NCBI GenBank assembly: GCA_025938055.1
Contig: JAICQC010000277.1
Location: 1-6,254, forward strand
Reading direction: 5' to 3'
Source of the DNA: Anaerolineales bacterium
GTDB taxonomy: Bacteria > Chloroflexota > Anaerolineae > Anaerolineales > Villigracilaceae
DNA length: 6,254 nucleotides
Shown: positions 1-5,700 of the stretch, piece after piece
How positions within the stretch are numbered: position 1 is the stretch's first letter
Layout of the letters: each line of letters starts with the position of its first letter
Notes under the pieces: model-generated
What the model saw: only the letters and a program-made list of their open reading frames with translations
What the model was told of the DNA's origin: nothing
Database searches by the model: none
Position numbers and translations under genes: made by a program

Positions 1-453
1 CTCAACTTCCTTTTTCCCTACGAGATCGATTTCAATATCCGGCTGTACGAATCGTTCCTCGTCAATACCAGCGAGGCAATCCTGGGCATTCTCTTCATCC
101 TGGCATTGTCGCGCCAGATCGAATTGCGCACAGCGCGGCTTGCGTCCGTGTTGAAATATCTGGGGAATCTCTCTCTTATTATCCTGTTGTTCCACGTCCC
201 CGTGCAGGCTTTCTGGGCGCAAAAAGTGGTAAATGTGACTGGCAACTTCCCGCTCGGCATTGCGATTGGCTTTGTGATGGGCGTGCTCGGTCCTATTCTG
301 ATCTATGAGATATTCATCCGCTATAACCCGGTGGCGGCATTCTGGTTTGGCAGAAAGGCCGAAATACATGGCAGGAAAGAGGCGGAATTGAAAGACGAAA
401 AAACGGTCCCCACGTCCCCTGGTGCACCGGTTGCGGAAGGCAAAGAACAATAG
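1..453 (+). CDS. Acyltransferase-3-like membrane protein, C-terminal part (5' end outside window)
   Basis: The frame is open from the first base to TAG at 451-453, so the 150 residues seen are the C-terminal part of a longer protein; a TTG at 106 is only an internal leucine. Three hydrophobic segments are visible at about residues 24-36, 54-73 and 83-106. The middle one, GNLSLIILLFHVPVQ, resembles the late helix of acyltransferase-3 / fucose 4-O-acetylase-like proteins, which move acyl groups onto sugars or envelope glycans at the cytoplasmic membrane. A charged, Lys/Glu-rich tail of about 40 residues follows and is probably cytoplasmic. The catalytic N-terminal helices are not in the window, so the family call rests on this helix pattern alone. 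Another polytopic membrane protein cannot be excluded. The next gene starts four bases after the stop, which suggests co-transcription. Confidence 0.6.
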   Translation, partial: LNFLFPYEIDFNIRLYESFLVNTSEAILGILFILALSRQIELRTARLASVLKYLGNLSLIILLFHVPVQAFWAQKVVNVTGNFPLGIAIGFVMGVLGPILIYEIFIRYNPVAAFWFGRKAEIHGRKEAELKDEKTVPTSPGAPVAEGKEQ

Positions 454-457
454 AGGT

Positions 458-2113
458 ATGCCAAAGCCGGTCATCTTTACCGTCGACGATGATGCCTCTG
501 TATTGAACTCGGTCGAACGCGACTTGCGCGCTCGTTACGGGCAGGACTATCGCATTCTGCCGATCGATTCCGGCAGAGCCGCCCTGGAGTATTTGAAGAA
601 GCTTCAACAGCGCAACGAGACCGTCGCGCTGTTTTTAGTTGACCAGCGCATGCCCGAGATGAGCGGCGTAGAATTTCTTGAAGAAGCCATCCGGGCATAC
701 TCGCAAGCCAAACGGGTGCTGCTCACAGCCTACGCGGATACACAAGCCGCCATCGCTTCGATCAACGAAGTGGGGCTGGACTACTATTTGCTAAAGCCCT
801 GGCACCCGCCGGAGGAGCGACTGTACCCGATCCTGGATGAGTTGCTGGAGGATTGGAAAGTACACATCCGTTTACCCTATGAAGGTATCCGCGTAGCAGG
901 GACGTTATGGTCACTCTCGAGTCACCAGGTGAAGGACTTTCTCACGCGGCACCAGATTCCCTACCAGTGGCTGGATATCGAAAAGGATTCGAATGCGCGC
1001 CAACTGGTGGAAACGATCAATTCAGAAGACACAAAACTGCCGGTTGTGTTTTTCCCGGATGGCAAGACGTTGCTCCAACCCGACCTGAAAGAACTCGCGG
1101 AAAAGGTTGGTCTGCAGACCCGCGCCGCGTTACCGTTTTACGACGTTGTCGTGGTCGGGAGTGGACCCGCAGGATTGGCGTCCGCGGTATATGCCGGGTC
1201 GGAGGGGTATCGCTGTCTCGTCATCGAGAGAGCCGCGCCTGGCGGACAGGCGGGCAGCAGCCCGAAGATCGAGAATTATCTTGGCTTCCCGACCGGCATC
1301 TCAGGCGATGATCTCACCCGCCGGGCGGTCTCACAGGCAAAGCGATTCGGGGTGGAGATCCTGTCGGCGCAGGAGGCAAAACAGGTCTCCGTCAACGATA
1401 CCTACCGTCTGATCCAGTTATCCGATGGCACCGAGGTTTCCTGTCATGCACTGTTGATCGCCACGGGTGCGTCGTTCCACACGCTCAAGATGCCGGGCGC
1501 CGCTGAGCTGACCGGCGCAGGCATCTATTACGGTGCGGCGTACACCGAAGCAATGAACTACAAGGACAAGGACGTGTTCGTTGTGGGCGGCGCGAACTCG
1601 GCGGCGCAGGGCGCAATCTACCTGAGCCAGTTCGCGCGCAAGGTGCGGGTACTGATCCGCGGTCCTGAGCCAACTGCCTCCAAGTATCTCGTCGATGCGC
1701 TGCAACAGAACAAAAAGATCGAGCTGTTGTGCAATACCGACCTGATCGAAGTGCGCGGAAAAAATACGCTCGAACAGATTATCGTCAGGAATACCACCAC
1801 AGATGAAACACAAACCTTCGATGCCTCGGCAATGTTCGTGTTCATCGGCGTGCGACCGCAAAGCCAGCTGGTTGCAGACCTTGTGAAGCACGACGAAAAA
1901 GGATATATCCTCACCGGCGCTAATCTCATCGTGGATAAAAAGCCGCCTCAGGGCTGGACCCTGGAACGGGACCCGTTGTTGTTGGAGACCAGCGTCCCCG
2001 GCATCTTCGCGGCGGGTGACGTGCGCTTCGGCACCAATCATCGTGTTGCCTCCGCGGTGGGTGAAGGCGCAATTGCTTTTGCGTTGATGAAGGAATATTT
2101 GAAGACGTTGTAG
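458..2113 (+). CDS. Response regulator fused to thioredoxin-reductase-like FAD oxidoreductase
   Basis: This is a 551-residue, three-part cytosolic protein. Residues 4-130 are a receiver domain: acidic pocket D10-D12, phosphoacceptor D62 in VDQRMPEM, T90, and K113 in LLKPW. Residues about 143-220 look like a glutaredoxin/thioredoxin fold (LPVVFFPDGKTL near 194-205) but have no cysteine. Residues 226-551 form a thioredoxin-reductase-type flavoprotein: FAD dinucleotide motif GSGPAGLASA (234-243), PGGQAG (261-266), ATGA (335-338), NAD(P)H motif VVGGANSAAQGA (375-386), and the late FAD motif GIFAAGDVR (515-523). The reductase CxxC is missing: GIYYGAAYTEA stands where it should be, and the only cysteines are 253, 329 and 425, well apart. 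ATG 458 is chosen because related proteins begin with a similar KPVIFTVDDD stretch; a GTG at 422 would add 12 residues. No well-spaced Shine-Dalgarno is visible, which may mean translational coupling to the upstream stop. The likely partner is the histidine kinase downstream. Electron acceptor unknown. Confidence 0.93.
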   Translation: MPKPVIFTVDDDASVLNSVERDLRARYGQDYRILPIDSGRAALEYLKKLQQRNETVALFLVDQRMPEMSGVEFLEEAIRAYSQAKRVLLTAYADTQAAIASINEVGLDYYLLKPWHPPEERLYPILDELLEDWKVHIRLPYEGIRVAGTLWSLSSHQVKDFLTRHQIPYQWLDIEKDSNARQLVETINSEDTKLPVVFFPDGKTLLQPDLKELAEKVGLQTRAALPFYDVVVVGSGPAGLASAVYAGSEGYRCLVIERAAPGGQAGSSPKIENYLGFPTGISGDDLTRRAVSQAKRFGVEILSAQEAKQVSVNDTYRLIQLSDGTEVSCHALLIATGASFHTLKMPGAAELTGAGIYYGAAYTEAMNYKDKDVFVVGGANSAAQGAIYLSQFARKVRVLIRGPEPTASKYLVDALQQNKKIELLCNTDLIEVRGKNTLEQIIVRNTTTDETQTFDASAMFVFIGVRPQSQLVADLVKHDEKGYILTGANLIVDKKPPQGWTLERDPLLLETSVPGIFAAGDVRFGTNHRVASAVGEGAIAFALMKEYLKTL

Positions 2114-2120
2114 TACACCG

Positions 2121-2188
2121 CTGGTTGAGTAGGCGGTGTTCGTCCGCCGTACACTTGCACCGTACGCAAGTACAGGTGTCGAAACCAG
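2121..2188. repeat. Short palindromic repeat element, copy 1 (forward)
   Basis: The element begins CTGGTTGAGTAG (2121-2132) and ends TCGAAACCAG (2179-2188); its outer six bases, CTGGTT and AACCAG, are inverted repeats. Inside are two perfect stems, GGCGG/CCGCC (2132-2136 with 2144-2148) and ACTTGC/GCAAGT (2153-2158 with 2166-2171). It starts 7 bases after the stop of the oxidoreductase fusion. It shares the GGTTGAGTAG and TCGAAAC ends with copy 2 but has a different core. REP-like or small non-autonomous mobile repeats with such ends are, as I recall, common in Chloroflexota genomes. No T-tract follows the stems, so it is not an obvious intrinsic terminator. Confidence 0.7.
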
Positions 2189-2227
2189 CAATTTCATGTA
2201 AACAAAAAGTAGCCTGGAAACTTGGCA

Positions 2228-2297
2228 GTTTCGATACGTCCCGCAACGCTTCGATTTCGCCTACGGCTCCGCTTAGCGCGGCGGGACTACTCAACCA
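2228..2297. repeat. Short palindromic repeat element, copy 2 (inverted)
   Basis: On the plus strand it runs from GTTTCGATACGTCCCGC (2228-2244) to GCGGGACTACTCAACCA (2281-2297). The pair GTCCCGC (2238-2244) and GCGGGAC (2281-2287) gives a 7-bp stem, continued inward by CGCT (2247-2250) with AGCG (2275-2278) after a small internal loop. CTACTCAACCA (2287-2297) is the exact reverse complement of 2122-2132 in copy 1, and GTTTCGA (2228-2234) of 2179-2185, so the two copies are the same family in opposite orientation. It ends 10 bases before the histidine kinase ATG and must sit in that gene's 5' leader or promoter. Confidence 0.7.
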
Positions 2298-2307
2298 CCG
2301 ATAATCT

Positions 2308-3714
2308 ATGAACCTCCACGACTTACGTAAATCACCTCTCTTTCAGGGCTTGTCTGATGAAGAACTTCAGCAGCTCATGGACATGGCTGAGCACGTCCCG
2401 GTGCGCGCCGGAGATGTTCTCATCCGGCAAGGAGACCTGGGCGATTCGGCATACGTTCTGATCAAAGGCGATTTCGAAGTCCAGAAGCAGACCGGGCAAT
2501 CGCTGATCAAGATCGACGTGCGCAATCCCGGAGATGTGGTCGGCGAGATGGCGCTGCTATCACGCGCGCCGCGTTCTGCATCCATCGTGGCAAAAACGGA
2601 TGGTGAGACTCTGCGTATTCCGCAGGAGGCGTTTGAGAAGTTATTGCAATCCAGTTCGAGCGCGGCGATGGCGGTCCTGCACTGGGTAATGGCGCGTCTG
2701 ACGCAAAACGAATCCCTGCTGCACCAGCAGGAGAAGATGGCTGCGCTTGGCACGATGAGCGCAGGGCTGACACACGAGTTGAACAACCCCGCCGCCGCGG
2801 CACAGCGCAGCGCAGCGCAACTGAAGGAGATCCAATTCCGATGGCTCAACCTGACGCATCAGATCGAAAGACTGGCGTTCCAGGAGAAGCAAACAGACTG
2901 GTTCGACAATTTCATGCAGGAAGCATCGCGCCGCTTTGAATCGCCGCACAAGCTCGATGCACTGGAAAAGATCGATCTGGTGGACCAGATCCAAGCCTGG
3001 CTGGAGACGAACGGCATCGAATCGGCATGGGAATTCGCACCCGCGATGGTCAGCTTTGGCTGGGATGGCGACTCCCTTGAGAAGTTGAAGAGCGATCTAT
3101 CCCCGTCCCTGTTTTCGCTGTCTGTTCAATGGCTGGGCGCGGGCAGCCTGATGATGAATCTGCTGGCAGAGATGCTGCAAACCACAGAACGGATCTCGCA
3201 GATCGTGCGCGCGGTAAAGTCCTACACCTATCTCGATCAGGCGCCCCTGCTCGAGGTGGATGTCCATGAAGGGTTGGAGAATACCCTGGTCATCATGCAG
3301 CACAAACTAAGAAAAGGTGTGACCGTCAAACGGGACTATTCGCCGAACCTGCCGCGTATCGAAGCCTATGCCAGCGAACTTAACCAGGTTTGGACGAATA
3401 TTATTGATAACGCCATCGACGCGATGAACGGCAAAGGGGAAATCAGGATCAAAACGTATGAAGAAGACCACCATGTGATCGTTGAGATCGAGGATAACGG
3501 ACCCGGAATCCCGGGGGGGATTCAATCCCGTATTTTCGATCCGTTCTTCACAACAAAAGCGCCGGGACAAGGCACAGGACTGGGGCTGCATATTTCACAT
3601 GACATTGTCGCCAACCGCCACCATGGACAGTTAACTGTTGAATCGAAATCCGGCGAAACAAAATTTAGAGTTAGTTTGCCGAAGCAAATCAAAGGAGAGA
3701 ACAAACATGAATAA
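2308..3714 (+). CDS. Soluble sensor histidine kinase with cyclic-nucleotide-binding-type domain
   Basis: The protein has 468 residues and no membrane segment or signal peptide, so it should act in the cytosol. Residues 10-125 form a Crp-type cyclic-nucleotide-binding domain: LFQGLSDEEL (11-20), IRQGDLGDSAYVLIKG (39-54) and the phosphate-cassette-like GEMALLSRAPRSAS (79-92), which keeps E80 and R89, so a nucleotide ligand is plausible. A dimerization/phosphoacceptor region follows, with H156 in SAGLTHELNNP. A long helical insert (about 170-300), unusual for a standard kinase, lies before the ATPase domain. ATP-site motifs are the N box (N364, N368), DNGPGIP (396-402), FDPFFTTK (410-417) and GTGLGL (422-427). 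ATG 2308 gives the expected N-terminus but has no visible Shine-Dalgarno. The receiver-oxidoreductase 194 bp upstream is the obvious partner; the CoA-binding gene downstream overlaps its stop. The ligand is unknown: cAMP, cGMP or another small molecule. Confidence 0.93.
   Translation: MNLHDLRKSPLFQGLSDEELQQLMDMAEHVPVRAGDVLIRQGDLGDSAYVLIKGDFEVQKQTGQSLIKIDVRNPGDVVGEMALLSRAPRSASIVAKTDGETLRIPQEAFEKLLQSSSSAAMAVLHWVMARLTQNESLLHQQEKMAALGTMSAGLTHELNNPAAAAQRSAAQLKEIQFRWLNLTHQIERLAFQEKQTDWFDNFMQEASRRFESPHKLDALEKIDLVDQIQAWLETNGIESAWEFAPAMVSFGWDGDSLEKLKSDLSPSLFSLSVQWLGAGSLMMNLLAEMLQTTERISQIVRAVKSYTYLDQAPLLEVDVHEGLENTLVIMQHKLRKGVTVKRDYSPNLPRIEAYASELNQVWTNIIDNAIDAMNGKGEIRIKTYEEDHHVIVEIEDNGPGIPGGIQSRIFDPFFTTKAPGQGTGLGLHISHDIVANRHHGQLTVESKSGETKFRVSLPKQIKGENKHE
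3693..3698 (+). promoter_or_regulatory. Shine-Dalgarno for the CoA-binding protein
   Basis: AGGAGA lies eight bases before ATG 3707, inside the last codons of the histidine kinase. It is the clearest ribosome binding site in the window and fixes the start of the CoA-binding gene at 3707 rather than at upstream in-frame codons such as the one at 3638. Confidence 0.8.
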
Positions 3715-4129
3715 CGACCAGATGATGAAGGATATTCTTTTGTCAGCCAGGACCATTGCCAGCGTGGGATTATCGTCGAATACGGAAAAGGAAAGTTACT
3801 GGATCGTGTCCTACCTGAAAGAGCAGGGCTATCGCATTATCCCCGTCAACCCGACAGCGGACGAAATCCTCGGTGAAAAGACATATCCCGACCTTGAGTC
3901 CGTGCCGGAGAAGATCGATGTTGTACAGGTATTCCGCCGCCCGGAAGATGTCCCTCCAGTGGTGGACTCCGCGATCAAGGTCGGCGCAAAAGTGGTGTGG
4001 ATGCAGGAGGGGATCGTGAATGAAGAAGCCGCGCAGAAGGCGCGCGAGGCAGGCTTGCAGGTTGTGATGGACGCCTGCATGCGCGTCACGCATCGCAGGC
4101 TAATCGGTCCAAAACTGATGAGCTTGTAG
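3707..4129 (+). CDS. CoA-binding domain protein (YccU type)
   Basis: A 140-residue protein matching the single-domain CoA_binding_2 / YccU family, a Rossmann fold related to the CoA-binding part of succinyl-CoA synthetase. Visible family features are the first strand and loop ASVGLSSN (18-25), RIIPVNP (43-49), DVVQVFRRPED (71-81), VVWMQEGI (96-103) and the closing MDACMRVTHRR (121-131). Its length is normal for the family. Members are thought to bind CoA or a similar nucleotide; no reaction is established. The start is set by the strong AGGAGA at 3693-3698. Its ATG overlaps the end of the histidine kinase by 8 bases, so the two are very likely co-transcribed and translationally coupled. That placement hints that it works with the kinase/oxidoreductase pair, perhaps reporting CoA or redox state, but this is inference. 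Confidence 0.9.
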   Translation: MNNDQMMKDILLSARTIASVGLSSNTEKESYWIVSYLKEQGYRIIPVNPTADEILGEKTYPDLESVPEKIDVVQVFRRPEDVPPVVDSAIKVGAKVVWMQEGIVNEEAAQKAREAGLQVVMDACMRVTHRRLIGPKLMSL

Positions 4130-4130
4130 C

Positions 4131-4745
4131 TTAAAACAATCCAGTCGACCTTTGATAGATAGACATCAGAATTGTGAAGTCGGCTGCCATATGCCCCAGC
4201 GAAGAGGCAAGTAATCCCTCGTCTGCGCGCGCAAGCTGCCGCCAGAACCAGCCTGCCAGGACCAGCACGACCAGACTGTAAATAATCGAGCTTACCGCCA
4301 CCTTATTCCACAGGATCAATGCGTGAAAGCCTGCATACAAAACCTCAGAAGGGTAGAGTCCTCTCGTGGGACTTCCCAGATAGCCGCGCCAGAAATATTC
4401 TTCGAGTAACGGATTGACGAGAACAAAATAGGCGATGAACAGCGGCCATGTTGAACTCGTCAGGCCAAAACGTTCGACCTGACCGGGCAGGTCGTTGATG
4501 ACCCCGAAATAAGACCAGAGAAAATAGAGCGATATTCCACTGGTACCGCAGACGAGAATGCTCATAAGTACCCAGCGAATATCCTTGCTTTTCAAGAGAA
4601 TACTGACGGGTACTTGTGATCGTGCCAGCAGGACGGCCAGGAGGATCGCAAGGTGAAAGCCAAGTAATGCCGCCAGGGCATTCTGAATCCAAAACAAGCC
4701 AATCGCCACTGCCAGATACGGCAATAGCGGTGTAAACCATTTCAT
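4131..4745 (-). CDS. CPBP-family intramembrane metalloprotease
   Basis: A 204-residue, strongly hydrophobic protein with about six membrane segments (roughly 6-40, 57-80, 100-113, 132-147, 150-168, 178-195). It carries the CPBP (Abi, formerly CAAX protease-like) motifs in order: EEYFWRG with E115, E116 and R120; an aromatic-xxx-His motif with Y137 and H141 (Tyr where Phe is usual); and H185-xxx-D189 in LGHMAAD. These residues would form the metal-dependent active site in the membrane. Bacterial members do varied jobs, from peptide maturation to immunity, and few have known substrates. Its ATG overlaps the mevalonate kinase stop by four bases (ATGA, 4742-4745), showing it is the last gene of that operon. 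Prenylated-protein processing would be tempting given the isoprenoid neighbours, but nothing in the sequence shows it. Confidence 0.87.
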   Translation of the reverse strand: MKWFTPLLPYLAVAIGLFWIQNALAALLGFHLAILLAVLLARSQVPVSILLKSKDIRWVLMSILVCGTSGISLYFLWSYFGVINDLPGQVERFGLTSSTWPLFIAYFVLVNPLLEEYFWRGYLGSPTRGLYPSEVLYAGFHALILWNKVAVSSIIYSLVVLVLAGWFWRQLARADEGLLASSLGHMAADFTILMSIYQRSTGLF

Positions 4746-5668
4746 GAGACCTGTGTAACGATTATATTCTTTGCGCCAGCTTCTTTGATAGACAACGAAA
4801 CCGTTTCCCCCACATCATCAGTGACTAGCGCGATCATGTTGCCGCCGCGTCCACCGCCGCTGAGTTTTGCGCCTGATGCTCCTGCGCTGCACGCGGCTTC
4901 GACGAGTCGATCCAGCTCCGGTGAAGAGACAGTCAGTTTTTGCAGGAGGGCATGGTTTTCATTCATCAGCTCGCCAAGCAATTCAGGCTTGCCCGCCTCG
5001 ATGGCGCGGCGCGCGGTGAACGAGACTTCGCCGATCTTGTCAAAGACGGTCTCCCAGCGCGACAGGTCGTTCATCCACAGGCGGCGCACATCGCCAACCG
5101 ATTCCCTGGTCGGTGCGGGGATACCGGTGTCGGCAATAAGAATGGTAAATGGTTTACCAACGTTGAAGATCTCCATTGGCTGACCTTTCACAAAATAGAC
5201 GGGTCTGGCATAGGTGACCACGGTGTTATCGATTCCCGAGGGTGTGCCGTGGTGCAGCTTTTCGATCTCGTACGTGAACGCGTTGACTTCTTCATCGCTC
5301 ATTGAATGATGGAGATGCACTGACAGCGCGCGGGTCAGGGCAACCGTTACGGCGGCGCCAGAGCCAAGCCCGGAAGCAACCGGGATGGATGAGACGATCC
5401 TGATTTCAAGATTTGGGAACGGAGAAACGCGCAGCAGGAAGAAAAGGTTATTGATCACGGAAGCAATCGGATGGTCGGAAGGGAGCGTATTCAGTTCAGC
5501 ATGCAGGTTCACGTCCGGCGCGTCGATCCAGATTCCGCTGCGCGCCGCGTCTGAAATATCCACATCCGCCCGCACCTGCGTCACCGGGACAGCCAGCGCG
5601 GGTCGCCCGTAGACAACGGCGTGCTCACCGAACAGGATGATCTTGCCTGGCGCGGAAGATTGGGTCAT
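4742..5668 (-). CDS. mvk: Mevalonate kinase
   Basis: A 308-residue GHMP-family kinase that phosphorylates mevalonate with ATP, the first kinase step of the mevalonate route to isopentenyl diphosphate. Motifs are complete: PGKIILFGEHAVVYG (7-21) with K9 and E15; the ATP loop PVASGLGSGAA (96-106); the mevalonate-kinase signature HHGTPSGIDN (139-148) with catalytic D147; and the C-terminal glycine-rich KLSGGGRGGN (268-277), where the usual GAGGGG is slightly altered. The length is typical of bacterial/archaeal-type enzymes. The start at 5668 places PGKIILFGEH near the N-terminus as in the family; an in-frame ATG at 5740 would add 24 unconserved residues overlapping the upstream gene. No clear Shine-Dalgarno is seen. 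It sits 32 bp after the UbiA-type gene and overlaps the protease gene by four bases, so all three are probably one transcript. Confidence 0.94.
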   Translation of the reverse strand: MTQSSAPGKIILFGEHAVVYGRPALAVPVTQVRADVDISDAARSGIWIDAPDVNLHAELNTLPSDHPIASVINNLFFLLRVSPFPNLEIRIVSSIPVASGLGSGAAVTVALTRALSVHLHHSMSDEEVNAFTYEIEKLHHGTPSGIDNTVVTYARPVYFVKGQPMEIFNVGKPFTILIADTGIPAPTRESVGDVRRLWMNDLSRWETVFDKIGEVSFTARRAIEAGKPELLGELMNENHALLQKLTVSSPELDRLVEAACSAGASGAKLSGGGRGGNMIALVTDDVGETVSLSIKEAGAKNIIVTQVS

Positions 5669-5700
5669 GAATGTATTAAGCCTGTTAAGCCTTGCGGGGT

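Noticed and set aside
106..453. A separate 115-residue membrane protein starting at TTG 106
   Set aside because: The frame is open to the window edge with membrane-protein-like sequence before the TTG, so this is the tail of a larger gene.
1418..2197. Long open frame on the minus strand (259 codons) opposite the oxidoreductase
   Set aside because: It lies antisense to strongly conserved flavoprotein motifs, begins inside the repeat region, and its translation resembles no protein family; it follows from codon bias of the real gene.
2300..2305. GATAAT resembling a -10 box just before the kinase ATG
   Set aside because: It ends two bases before the ATG, too close to serve even a leaderless transcript, and no -35 is found at the proper distance.
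2803..2817. Three tandem CAGCG units
   Set aside because: They encode part of the alanine/glutamine-rich helix after the kinase His box and are too short to mean more than codon bias.
4121..4131. AGCT-TGT-AGCT followed by TTAAAA as a possible bidirectional terminator
   Set aside because: The stem is only four A/T-containing base pairs with a three-base loop and no proper T-tract; too weak to call.
4345..4740. Second minus-strand frame within the CPBP protease gene
   Set aside because: It is a different frame of the same strand; the protease frame has the membrane helices and catalytic motifs, and this one has none.
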